DNA from: JAVVEZ01 sp032250895
Lineage (GTDB): Bacteria; Pseudomonadota; Gammaproteobacteria; Pseudomonadales; Pseudohongiellaceae
DNA: 64,000 bases
Direction of reading: 5' to 3'
NCBI GenBank assembly: GCA_032250895.1
Contig: JAVVEZ010000003.1
Coordinates: 20,715 to 84,714 of the forward strand
Positions 8,957-17,183 of this stretch are shown piece by piece; the first letter of the stretch is position 1, and each line of letters opens with the position of its first letter. Position numbers and translations under genes: made by a program. The notes under the pieces are model-generated. The model was not told the origin of the DNA and searched no databases. It saw only the letters and a program-made list of their open reading frames with translations.

Positions 8957-8985
8957 TTGTCTTGACGCGACTCAGCACGTATCTT
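8957..8985 (+). promoter_or_regulatory. Probable promoter of rnpB
   Basis: TTGTCT (8957-8962) and TATCTT (8980-8985) with 17-bp spacing, each 4 of 6 to sigma-70 consensus. The expected start site about 6 bp downstream coincides with the 5' side of the RNase P RNA terminal helix. Confidence 0.45.
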
Positions 8986-8990
8986 TGCGA

Positions 8991-9364
8991 CAGAGTCGGC
9001 CAGGTAATCGCTCACCGGATTTCTGATTTCATGGAGTCATCCGGAAATTGGTGCCGGTGAGAGGAAAGTCCGGGCTCCACAGAGCAAGACGCCAGGTAAC
9101 GCCTGGGAGGCGCGAGCCTACGGAAAGTGCAACAGAAAATATACCGCCTGTCCTGGTGACAGGTAAGGGTGAAATGGTGCGGTAAGAGCGCACCGCATGG
9201 ATGGCAACATCCATGGCATTGCAAACCCCGTCTGGAGCAAGGCCAAATAGGGATCCTGAGGTGCGGCTCGCACTGGATCCGGGTAGGCTGCTTGAGGTAT
9301 GCGGCGACGCATATCCCAGATGAATGGTTACCCACGACAGAACCCGGCTTACAGGCCGACTCTA
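8991..9364 (+). ncRNA. rnpB: RNase P RNA, bacterial type A
   Basis: Catalytic RNA that removes 5' leaders from tRNA precursors. The universal segments are present: GAGGAAAGTCCGGGCTCC near 9060, AGACGCCAGGTAACGCCTGG, TAAGGGTGAAATGGTGCGGTA near 9166, GTAAGAGCGCACCGC, GGAGCAAGGCCAAATAGGG near 9234 and CCACGACAGAACCCGGCTTA near 9332. The P1 helix closes the molecule: AGAGTCGGCC at 8992-9001 pairs perfectly with GGCCGACTCT at 9354-9363. Ends are set from that helix and may be a few bases off. Translated frames in this stretch are not genes. Confidence 0.96.
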
Positions 9365-9561
9365 TCCTTATCCCCCTTCAGGGATCGTTCTCCTTTTTCT
9401 GTCAGCGCCCGGCCATAACTTAATAAACCACTTTAAGTTGGCAGCATATCCCCCTGTTAAAAAATCAAAATTTACATATTTTTAATGCGGGTGTTTTGAT
9501 CAGATTCATGCTTTTAACGTCATATCCCGCCATGATCCTGGAAAATACGGCCAAATAGTGC

Positions 9562-9590
9562 TTGCGTAAAGGAAAAACCGTGCCTATAGT
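9562..9590 (+). promoter_or_regulatory. Probable mraZ (dcw cluster) promoter
   Basis: TATAGT (9585-9590, 5 of 6) lies 17 bp after TTGCGT (9562-9567, 3 of 6), giving a transcription start near 9597 inside the MraZ repeat array. The rest of the 304-bp gap between rnpB and mraZ (9365-9560) is AT-rich and holds no gene; a small ATCCC/GGGAT hairpin at about 9369-9386 could end rnpB transcription. Confidence 0.5.
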
Positions 9591-9637
9591 GCCCGGAAGT
9601 GGCATAAAGTAGAAAAAAGTGGGGATAAGTGGGCAAA
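9588..9637 (+). promoter_or_regulatory. MraZ operator: five 10-bp direct repeats
   Basis: Five consecutive 10-bp units each begin with AGT: AGTGCCCGGA, AGTGGCATAA, AGTAGAAAAA, AGTGGGGATA and AGTGGGCAAA. The last two carry the full GTGGG core. E. coli MraZ represses its own promoter by binding direct TGGG-type repeats with 10-bp periodicity, and this array starts in the -10 box and covers the predicted start site, 31 bp before mraZ. Binding here is inferred. Confidence 0.75.
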
Positions 9638-9668
9638 CAGGCAGTCCCTGACTATTGGAGAGCGGACC

Positions 9669-10127
9669 TTGCTGTTTCGTGGTTTGAATTCAATCAATAT
9701 TGATGCGAAGGGTCGCATGGCCATGCCTGCCCGCTATCGTGAAATCATTGAGAGACATTGCCAGGGAAAAATGGTGGTGACCATTGAAGAGGAAGGCGAG
9801 TCATTGGTGATCTATCCGATCATTGAATTCGAGGAAATACAGCAAAAAGTAGAAAATCTCTCAAGTTTTCATCCGGTATCAAAGCGCTTGAAACGGCTTT
9901 TTATTGGACATGCCACCGATGTGGAGCTTGATGGCAGTGGCCGGATACTGATCCCCCCGACCTTGCGCGCCTATGTCGGGCTGGACAAAAAGGCGGCATT
10001 GATTGGCCAGGGTAAAAAACTGGAGTTGTGGGATGAGGACCTTTGGAATGTCAAGAGAGACAAGTGGTTGAAAGAGACAAACAGTAGCGCGGCATTGTCG
10101 GAAGAGCTGCAAAATCTATCTCTTTAG
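9669..10127 (+). CDS. mraZ: Transcriptional repressor MraZ
   Basis: First gene of the dcw cluster. MraZ forms a ring with two AbrB-like halves; each half shows the DxxGRxxxP signature: DAKGRMAMPARYR at residues 12-24 and DGSGRILIPPTLRAY at about 87-101. The 152 residues match E. coli. Translation starts at TTG (MLFRGLNSINID is the conserved N-terminus) with GGAG 6-10 bp upstream; the weak start codon may keep its level low. Known role: repressor of the dcw promoter, here through the repeats at 9588-9637. Confidence 0.95.
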   Translation: MLFRGLNSINIDAKGRMAMPARYREIIERHCQGKMVVTIEEEGESLVIYPIIEFEEIQQKVENLSSFHPVSKRLKRLFIGHATDVELDGSGRILIPPTLRAYVGLDKKAALIGQGKKLELWDEDLWNVKRDKWLKETNSSAALSEELQNLSL

Positions 10128-10138
10128 CAGGCAGCATC

Positions 10139-11065
10139 ATGGTTGAGCATCACACAGTACTGGCACGTCAGGCCGTTGATGCATTGATAGGAGACAGCAG
10201 CGGCTTTTATATCGATGGCACGTTTGGGCGTGGCGGGCATGCGCGGCTGATTCTGGAGCGCCTGTCGGAAAAGGGGCGTTTGTTGGTGATCGACAAGGAT
10301 CCGGAGGCCATAGCCGTTGCCAGGCGTGATTTCATCGACGACAAGAGAATAATCATTCAACAGGGTTCATTTGCGGAGATAGCGTCCTATGCGAATGCAC
10401 TTGGAAAAGTCGGCGGTGTTCAGGGGGTATTGCTGGACCTCGGTGTCTCCTCGCCGCAACTGGATGATGCCGGCAGAGGTTTCAGTTTCCTCAAGGATGG
10501 CCCGCTGGATATGCGCATGAATCCCGAACAGGGACTCAGTGCCCGGCAGTGGCTGGCGGCAGCGGGTGAAGAGGAGATTGCAAATGTCATCTACAAGTAT
10601 GGAGAAGAACGATTTTCAAGACGGATGGCCAGGGCGATTGTGCGCTACCGGGCCGAACATGAGATAAGGTCGACCCTGCAGCTTGCCGAAATAATCACGG
10701 ACGCAAACCCTGCCTGGGAAAAGCACAAGCACCCGGCAACCAGAGTGTTTCAGGCCATCAGGATTCACATCAATAACGAGCTGGGCGATTTGGAAACAGC
10801 CTTGGATCAGGTGCTTGAGGTACTTGCGATAAATGGGCGAATGGTCATTATAAGTTTTCATTCGCTGGAAGACCGGATAGTCAAGCGTTTTATTCAGGCC
10901 AAGGTCAAAGGCGATGATTATCCGGTAAGTGTGCCGGTGATGCATGCCCAACTGAAGCCGAGATTGAAAAGCAGAGGGAAGGCCTTAAAAGTTGAAGCAG
11001 AGGAAATTGCCAGGAATTCAAGAGCTCGAAGTGCGGTGATGCGCGTTGCTGAAAAAATAGCCTAG
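10139..11065 (+). CDS. rsmH: 16S rRNA (cytosine-1402-N4)-methyltransferase
   Basis: SAM-dependent methyltransferase of N4 of C1402 in 16S rRNA. The frame has the SAM loop FGRGGHARLIL (residues about 30-40), LLVIDKDPEAI, LLDLGVSSPQLDDAGRGFSF and DGPLDMRMNP, and ends with the conserved SFHSLEDRIVKRF and NSRARSAVMRVAEK. The 308 residues match E. coli RsmH (313). Eleven bp behind mraZ and 10 bp before ftsL. Confidence 0.96.
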   Translation: MVEHHTVLARQAVDALIGDSSGFYIDGTFGRGGHARLILERLSEKGRLLVIDKDPEAIAVARRDFIDDKRIIIQQGSFAEIASYANALGKVGGVQGVLLDLGVSSPQLDDAGRGFSFLKDGPLDMRMNPEQGLSARQWLAAAGEEEIANVIYKYGEERFSRRMARAIVRYRAEHEIRSTLQLAEIITDANPAWEKHKHPATRVFQAIRIHINNELGDLETALDQVLEVLAINGRMVIISFHSLEDRIVKRFIQAKVKGDDYPVSVPVMHAQLKPRLKSRGKALKVEAEEIARNSRARSAVMRVAEKIA

Positions 11066-11075
11066 AGGATGACGT

Positions 11076-11390
11076 ATGGCTGGTCGTGATAAAGGCGCCA
11101 GACAGGATTCCGACATAAGCAAAGGGAGCTGGATAGCTTTCCTGCTTCTGGTTTTGGGGGCAGGGTGGTCCGCCATATCGGTGATTTATTCGACGCATGA
11201 AAGCAGGCAATTATTAAATGAATTGCAGCAGTTAAAGAACAAAAGAAACGATTTGCAAGCTGAATGGGGGCGGCTGCTTCTTGAACAGAGCAGTATGGTT
11301 TCTCAGGGCCGCATTGAAGCAATTGCTATAGAGGAGCTGGGCATGGAAGTCCCGGCAATGAAAGACGTCGTGGTGATCAAAAGTGACTAG
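11076..11390 (+). CDS. ftsL: Cell division protein FtsL
   Basis: Small bitopic division protein of 104 residues; with FtsB and FtsQ it forms the complex that activates FtsWI. It has a cytoplasmic tail, one transmembrane helix (SWIAFLLLVLGAGWSAISVIY at about residues 17-37) and a periplasmic coiled coil (about 40-75, LLNELQQLKNKRNDLQAEWGRLLLEQ), ending with the typical ELGMEVP segment. Its last 8 bases overlap the start of ftsI. Confidence 0.92.
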   Translation: MAGRDKGARQDSDISKGSWIAFLLLVLGAGWSAISVIYSTHESRQLLNELQQLKNKRNDLQAEWGRLLLEQSSMVSQGRIEAIAIEELGMEVPAMKDVVVIKSD

Positions 11391-13164
11391 TGCGCTGCCT
11401 CGCAACATCAAAGCTCGCAACAACAAACAAGAACCATTCTGGAGACTTTACTTTGTTTTCGTGGTGATTCTGGTATTGGTGGGAGTGCTTATCTGGAAAA
11501 TTTTCTCTCTGCAAATCAGTAACAATGATTTTTTGCAGCTTCAAGGCAATGCACGCACCGTAAGAAACGATGTGCTCGATGCACACAGAGGCATCATCAT
11601 GGATCGCAACGGTGAGCCTCTGGCAATAAGCACGCCGGTTCTTTCACTGTGGCTTAATCCCAAAGAGGTTTTGCAGGCGCCGGAGAGGTGGCCGGAATTT
11701 TTTGAAGGCATCGAGAAAGAGGGCATAAATTCTGAAATTTTCAGGAACAGAATAATTGCCAATGCCTCGCGCGAGTTTCTTTATATAAAACGCAGAATAC
11801 CACCGGCAGATGCACAGAAAATTCTTGATCTGAAAATCCCCGGCGTTTATAGCAGAGAAGAATATCGGCGTTATTATCCGCTCGGAGAGGTGGCGGCACA
11901 TATTGTCGGTTTGACGGATGCCGATGATGCGGGCCAGGAGGGCCTTGAACTGTCGTATGATGACTGGCTCAAAGGCAAGCCTGGTTCAAAGCAGGTATTA
12001 AAGGACCGGCGTGGTGGAATAATTCGCGATGTGAAGACAATAGCGGTAGCAGAGCCGGGAAACAATCTTGAATTGAGCATTGATTCAAGAATCCAAACCT
12101 TGACCTACAAGGCCCTGAAGGAAGAGGTAACCAGACGAAGGGCGAAATCCGGGACGGCAATAGTGCTCGATGCCGTTACAGGAGAAGTCCTGGCAATGGC
12201 AAGTCAGCCTTCCTATAACCCGAATAATCGTGCCACCGTGAACAAGGGGGAAATGCGGAACAGGGCAATCGTGGATCTTCTGGAACCGGGATCAACGGTG
12301 AAAACATTTACTGTGACGGCGGCTCTGGAAAGTGGTTTGTTCGACACCTCGAGCATTATAGATACCAATCCCGGCTCGATAAGAATCGACCGGACAACGA
12401 TACGTGATCCGGTCAATTACGGTTTGGTAAGCCTTGAGAAGATAATCACGAAATCCAGTCAGGTCGGGGCATCCAGGCTCGGCCTCGGCATGGGGGAAGT
12501 GCCCATGCTGGATGTTTTGTCGCGGGTTGGTTTCGGCCAACCCATAGGCAGCGGCTTTCCAGGCGAGGCCAGCGGCATCCTGCCCAGTCATGAGCGCTGG
12601 AGCAAAGCCGATATCGCAAGTATGGCTTATGGCTATGGCTTCCAGGTCTCGCCATTGCAGCTTGCCCAGGCTTATATGATTTATGCCAATGGTGGAATCA
12701 AAAAACCCGTCTCGTTTTTAAAGCATACGCAAGCTGTCAGCGGGCAAAGGGTCGTCGATGAAAAAATTGTCAGAGACGTCGTTTCAATGCTGGAAACAGT
12801 GGTTGACCCTAAAAAAGGTGGAACCGGAACACGGGCCTACCTGCCATTCTACAGAGTTGCCGGCAAGACAGGCACTGCCTGGTACTATGATGTGGCAAAG
12901 GGTGGTTATGATAACCAAAAATATATATCTCTTTTTGCCGGCTTCATACCTGTAACAGAGCCCAGAATCGTGGTAGTTGTCACTATTAATGAACCGCAGG
13001 GAGAAGAATATGGGGGTGGCCAGATTGCAGCGCCTGTATTTGCCAGAATTGCTGCAGGTGCCATGCGAATTCTCAATGTCCCGCCGGATCAGATCACGAC
13101 GCCTGTCCTGGATTTGAGCCTGCTGGACAATACATCAGGCAAGGACCTTGGGAGCGGCCTGTGA
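11383..13164 (+). CDS. ftsI: Septal transpeptidase FtsI (penicillin-binding protein 3), SSQ variant
   Basis: Class B PBP that crosslinks septal peptidoglycan together with FtsW. GTG start inside the end of ftsL. One N-terminal membrane helix (about residues 23-45), the pedestal domain (RGIIMDRNGEPLA at about 69), then the transpeptidase domain. The catalytic motif is STVK (Ser304-Lys307) and the third motif is KTGT (495-498). The second motif, SxN in nearly all PBPs (SSN in E. coli PBP3), reads SSQ here (358-360, codons TCC AGT CAG), with normal flanks KSSQVGASRL. The change is clear in the DNA. All other features look intact and the gene sits in an undisturbed dcw cluster, so it is presumably active. 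Confidence 0.96.
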   Translation: MTSALPRNIKARNNKQEPFWRLYFVFVVILVLVGVLIWKIFSLQISNNDFLQLQGNARTVRNDVLDAHRGIIMDRNGEPLAISTPVLSLWLNPKEVLQAPERWPEFFEGIEKEGINSEIFRNRIIANASREFLYIKRRIPPADAQKILDLKIPGVYSREEYRRYYPLGEVAAHIVGLTDADDAGQEGLELSYDDWLKGKPGSKQVLKDRRGGIIRDVKTIAVAEPGNNLELSIDSRIQTLTYKALKEEVTRRRAKSGTAIVLDAVTGEVLAMASQPSYNPNNRATVNKGEMRNRAIVDLLEPGSTVKTFTVTAALESGLFDTSSIIDTNPGSIRIDRTTIRDPVNYGLVSLEKIITKSSQVGASRLGLGMGEVPMLDVLSRVGFGQPIGSGFPGEASGILPSHERWSKADIASMAYGYGFQVSPLQLAQAYMIYANGGIKKPVSFLKHTQAVSGQRVVDEKIVRDVVSMLETVVDPKKGGTGTRAYLPFYRVAGKTGTAWYYDVAKGGYDNQKYISLFAGFIPVTEPRIVVVVTINEPQGEEYGGGQIAAPVFARIAAGAMRILNVPPDQITTPVLDLSLLDNTSGKDLGSGL

Positions 13165-14711
13165 ATACGGCGAAAATCATGTCCCGACCGATATGCCTTT
13201 CAGAGCTGCTGGGTACGTTACTGGCTGTACCGGAAAATTTTGATGTACAAATTACCGGTATGGAAATGGATAGCAGAAAGCTTGTTGCAGGAGACGTTTT
13301 TCTGGCTTGCAAGGGAGCAAGTTTTGACGGTCGAGAGTTCATTGACGATGCTGTTGCGCGAGGCGCAAGGGCAATAATAGTGGAAAAGGACACGCAGTGG
13401 TCACAGGCATCGCTCAGGCATGGTGTCCCGATACTGCCGGTAGACAAACTGTCGTCAAAAATAGGGAAAATAGCGGCAAGATATTTCGGCCATCCAGGCC
13501 GGGGTATGACACTGATAGGGATAACCGGGACCAACGGAAAAACCAGCTGCTGCCAGTTTATCGCACAATGTTTTTCAGCGTTGGCGGGTCCATGTGGCGT
13601 CAGTGGAACATTGGGCTACGGCATTTATGGTGATACCTGTATAACTGACGAAAATGGTCCGGCGACTACGCCGGATGCCGTGGCAGTGCAGCGTATCATG
13701 CAGGAAGCAAGGTCCAGAAATGCGCAATGCATGGTCATGGAGGTTTCCTCGCATGGCCTTGAACAGAACCGGGTAAACGTTTGTGAGTTTGATGTTGCAC
13801 TGTTCACCAATTTGAGTCAGGAGCATCTTGACTATCATGGTGATATGAAAGCCTATGGCGAAGCCAAAAGAAAACTGTTTCTGGGTCCGGACCTGCGGAT
13901 AGCGATAGTGAATCAGGATGACAATTTCAGTGCATCCATTCTTAATTCCATTTCGCGGCAGGTGAAAAGTTATACCTACAGTCTGAAAAATTCCCACGCC
14001 AGTGTCTTCCTTCGGGAACTTGTATTTACCCGCACCGGTTTCATGGCCGAAATTTTTACACCATGGGGGAATGGCCCGATCAAAAGCCAGGTGCTGGGAT
14101 CGTTCAACGTCAGTAATTTGCTGGCGGCAGTGACGACGGTGATGGCGGTGGAAGCACAAAAGCAGGATTTTGATTTTCTTCGGGTTCTGGCTGCAATTGA
14201 AAGAATAAAACCCGTTGCCGGCCGTATGGAAATCATTCCCCACGAATCACTGGCGGTGGTCGTTGATTATGCTCATACCCCGGATGGTTTGAGTAATGCG
14301 CTGTCCGCCTTGAAGGAACATTTTCACGAAGGAAAGATTTGGTGCGTATTCGGATGTGGTGGCAACCGTGACCGGAGTAAAAGACCTTTAATGGCAGAAA
14401 TTGCCGAAGCAATGGCCGACCATCTGGTCATTACCGATGACAATCCCCGTAATGAGCGTTCTGAAGACATCATCAAACAAATTCTTGGTGGCATAAGAAA
14501 AAAAGAAAAAACAATGGTGATCAGCGACAGGGCGAGTGCCATCGAATATGCCATAACGCAGGCCGAAGCCGGGGATGTCGTGTTGATAGCCGGCAAAGGT
14601 CACGAGCAATATCAGGATATAGGCGGCAGCCGGATGGCCTTCAGTGATGTGAAACAAGCAAGAATTTCCTTGAACAAGCGCGGACAGCAAATCTTGGCTA
14701 AAGAGTCATAA
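13161..14711 (+). CDS. murE: UDP-MurNAc-tripeptide synthetase MurE (meso-DAP adding)
   Basis: Cytoplasmic ATP-dependent ligase that adds the third amino acid to UDP-MurNAc-L-Ala-D-Glu. Motifs: P-loop GTNGKT (residues 123-128), EVSSHGLEQNRV, HLDYHG and the substrate-selecting DNPR (427-430), the signature of enzymes that add meso-diaminopimelate. The end has GKGHEQYQ. GTG at 13161 overlaps the ftsI stop by 4 bp; an ATG at 13176 is the alternative. Length 516. Confidence 0.96.
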   Translation: MNTAKIMSRPICLSELLGTLLAVPENFDVQITGMEMDSRKLVAGDVFLACKGASFDGREFIDDAVARGARAIIVEKDTQWSQASLRHGVPILPVDKLSSKIGKIAARYFGHPGRGMTLIGITGTNGKTSCCQFIAQCFSALAGPCGVSGTLGYGIYGDTCITDENGPATTPDAVAVQRIMQEARSRNAQCMVMEVSSHGLEQNRVNVCEFDVALFTNLSQEHLDYHGDMKAYGEAKRKLFLGPDLRIAIVNQDDNFSASILNSISRQVKSYTYSLKNSHASVFLRELVFTRTGFMAEIFTPWGNGPIKSQVLGSFNVSNLLAAVTTVMAVEAQKQDFDFLRVLAAIERIKPVAGRMEIIPHESLAVVVDYAHTPDGLSNALSALKEHFHEGKIWCVFGCGGNRDRSKRPLMAEIAEAMADHLVITDDNPRNERSEDIIKQILGGIRKKEKTMVISDRASAIEYAITQAEAGDVVLIAGKGHEQYQDIGGSRMAFSDVKQARISLNKRGQQILAKES

Positions 14712-14713
14712 AA

Positions 14714-16078
14714 ATGGTCAGGTCTTTTGCATTGACAGAAATAAGCGCGTTCACAGGAGGGGTCCACCATGGCCGGGATGTGGCCGTGAATTCGGTTTCC
14801 ATTGATACCCGGACGCTTGAGCGGGGGGATTTGTTCATAGCCATCAGGGGGCCAAACTTCAATGGTGAGGACTTTATCGAAAAGGCCGTCGAGAAAGGCG
14901 CGGTAGCGGCCATGGTGAATTCCGATGTCGTCAGCTCAATACCTGTGATCAGGGTCAACGATACGCGCAGGGCACTGGGTCAGTTTGGCAAAATGAACCG
15001 GGAGTTTGCACTGGCAAGGATGATTGGTATAACCGGAAGTCAGGGTAAGACCACGGTCAAGGAAATGGTTGCCGCAATTTTGAAGAACTGTGGAGATGTG
15101 CTGTTTACAAAGGGCAATCTCAACAATGAACTGGGTGTTCCATTGACACTGTTGAAAATTGAAAAACGGCATAAATACGCAGTCATTGAAATGGGCGCCA
15201 ATAAAAAAGGTGATATCGCCTATACCTCAAGCATGGTGAAACCCCATATCGCGCACATTACCAATGTTGCGGGGACGCATCTGGAGGGCTTTGGCAGCCT
15301 CGATGCCGTGGCCAGGGCCAAAGGGGAAATCTGGAAAGGGCTGGACAGTGCGGGCCTTGCGATCATCAACAGTGATGACAACTATGCTGAAAGCTGGAAG
15401 CGGGAGGCCGGGGATAAAAAAATAATAACCATCAGCGCCCGGGGAAAAACTGACGCGGATTATTATGTGAGCGATGCCGGTTCAAGGCATGACGGGGTCA
15501 GAAATTTTACCTTGCATAATCCCGCAGGCCGGGCCGGGATACAGATAAGTTTGCTGGGAGAGCACAATGTGGCCAATGCGCTTGCCGCCGCGGCCATCAG
15601 TATTGAAGCAGGAGCTGATATCGAAGCGGTGAAAAAAGGCTTGCGTGAATTCAGACCGGTAAATGGCAGGCTGTGCCTGAAAAAGGGTATGAATGATTCC
15701 CTGCTTGTTGATGATAGTTATAACGCGAGCCCTTCATCATTCAGGGCGGCCATTGATGTCCTGGTGGAATTTCAGGGAGAAAAAATTCTGGTGGCAGGTG
15801 ATATGGGGGAGTTGGGGCCTCAGGCAGTGGCGGAACATTGTGCATTGGGTAGTTATGCCTTGAATAAAGGCGTGGATCGTCTGTTTGCAACCGGCAGTTT
15901 GAGTGAGTACACAGCAAGACAATTCGGAAATAAAGCTGTGCATTGTGCAGACAGGGACGCATTGGCGGAAAAAATCAGACCTTATTTGATGTCTGGAGTA
16001 ACAGTATTGATAAAAGGATCAAGAAGCGCGGGTATGGACAAACTGGTACAACAATTGACGGTAACCGGAGACAAATAG
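14714..16078 (+). CDS. murF: UDP-MurNAc-tripeptide--D-Ala-D-Ala ligase MurF
   Basis: Adds D-Ala-D-Ala to complete the UDP-MurNAc-pentapeptide. Mur-ligase P-loop GSQGKTTVKEM (about residues 109-119), FTKGNLNNELGVPLTLL, EMGANKKGDIAY and the late motif DDSYNASPSSFRAA (about 336-349) are all present. 454 residues, as in E. coli (452). It starts 2 bp after murE. Confidence 0.96.
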   Translation: MVRSFALTEISAFTGGVHHGRDVAVNSVSIDTRTLERGDLFIAIRGPNFNGEDFIEKAVEKGAVAAMVNSDVVSSIPVIRVNDTRRALGQFGKMNREFALARMIGITGSQGKTTVKEMVAAILKNCGDVLFTKGNLNNELGVPLTLLKIEKRHKYAVIEMGANKKGDIAYTSSMVKPHIAHITNVAGTHLEGFGSLDAVARAKGEIWKGLDSAGLAIINSDDNYAESWKREAGDKKIITISARGKTDADYYVSDAGSRHDGVRNFTLHNPAGRAGIQISLLGEHNVANALAAAAISIEAGADIEAVKKGLREFRPVNGRLCLKKGMNDSLLVDDSYNASPSSFRAAIDVLVEFQGEKILVAGDMGELGPQAVAEHCALGSYALNKGVDRLFATGSLSEYTARQFGNKAVHCADRDALAEKIRPYLMSGVTVLIKGSRSAGMDKLVQQLTVTGDK

Positions 16079-16081
16079 CGC

Positions 16082-17164
16082 ATGTTACTTTTGCTTACGA
16101 ATTATCTTGCAGAGATGAACAGTGGCTTTCTCGTTTTCCAGTATCTGACGGTTCGGGGAATTCTGGGTGTTCTGACCGCGCTCATGCTGTCCTTGCTGAT
16201 CGGTCCTTACATGATCAGGCGGCTCAACTACCATCAGATAGGCCAGGTCGTCAGGGACGATGGGCCACAGTCACATTTAAGCAAGGCAGGAACCCCCACC
16301 ATGGGCGGGGCCTTGATCCTGGTCAGTATCATAGTCAGCAGTCTGTTGTGGTCGGATCTGAACAATGCCTATGTCTGGGTCGTATTGTTGGTGACGACAA
16401 TGTTCGGGACCATCGGCTGGATCGATGACTATCGAAAGGTGTTCCAGCGGGATCCCAGGGGGCTTGCACCAAAGTGGAAGTTTTTTTGGCAGTCGATAAT
16501 AGGCGCGGGTGCAGCAATATATCTTTTCAGTACGGCCGGCTCGGCGGCGGAAACAGAATTGATTGTGCCTTTCTTTAAAAATATAGCCATCAATATGGGT
16601 GTTTTTTATGTATTTTTTACCTACTTCATCGTAGTGGGATTCAGTAATGCCGTGAATCTTACGGATGGACTCGATGGCCTGGCCATTCTGCCTACGGTCA
16701 TGGTTGCCAGTGCACTGGGCATTATCGCCTACCTGAGCGGGCATATAGAATTTTCGGCCTATCTCAATATTCCCTACATAGCCGGGGCCGGTGAACTGGC
16801 GATTTTCTGTGGCGCCATCGCGGGGGCCGGTCTGGGATTTCTTTGGTTCAATACCTATCCGGCGCAGGTGTTTATGGGCGATGTGGGCGCGCTTTCGCTG
16901 GGTGCCGCCTTGGGAATTGTCGCGGTTATCGTCCGCCATGAAATCGTGCTGGTGATCATGGGAGGCGTATTTGTCATGGAAACCCTGTCGGTCATCCTGC
17001 AAGTTGCTTCATTCAAACTCACCGGGAAAAGAATCTTTCGAATGGCGCCGCTGCACCATCATTTCGAATTGAAGGGATGGCCGGAACCGAGAGTGATCGT
17101 ACGGTTCTGGATTATAACGGTAATCCTGGTTTTGCTGGGGCTTGCGACACTGAAATTCAGATAA
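16082..17164 (+). CDS. mraY: Phospho-MurNAc-pentapeptide transferase MraY
   Basis: Integral membrane enzyme (360 residues, about ten helices) that transfers phospho-MurNAc-pentapeptide to undecaprenyl phosphate, giving lipid I. Catalytic signatures: TPTMGGALI, DDYRKV (the DDxxK-like motif at about residues 115-120), NLTDGLDGLA (about 193-202), FMGDVGALSLG and the His triad HHHFELKGWPE near residue 324. Three bp behind murF. Confidence 0.96.
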   Translation: MLLLLTNYLAEMNSGFLVFQYLTVRGILGVLTALMLSLLIGPYMIRRLNYHQIGQVVRDDGPQSHLSKAGTPTMGGALILVSIIVSSLLWSDLNNAYVWVVLLVTTMFGTIGWIDDYRKVFQRDPRGLAPKWKFFWQSIIGAGAAIYLFSTAGSAAETELIVPFFKNIAINMGVFYVFFTYFIVVGFSNAVNLTDGLDGLAILPTVMVASALGIIAYLSGHIEFSAYLNIPYIAGAGELAIFCGAIAGAGLGFLWFNTYPAQVFMGDVGALSLGAALGIVAVIVRHEIVLVIMGGVFVMETLSVILQVASFKLTGKRIFRMAPLHHHFELKGWPEPRVIVRFWIITVILVLLGLATLKFR

Positions 17165-17183
17165 GGCAGAGGATAAAACGACG

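Noticed and set aside
9012..9423. Short frames in both strands around 9.0-9.4 kb
   Set aside because: They lie in RNase P RNA, whose structure explains the sequence.
9598..9637. CRISPR-like array at the 10-bp repeats before mraZ
   Set aside because: Units are contiguous 10-mers without spacers; position and sequence fit a MraZ operator. No CRISPR array was found elsewhere.
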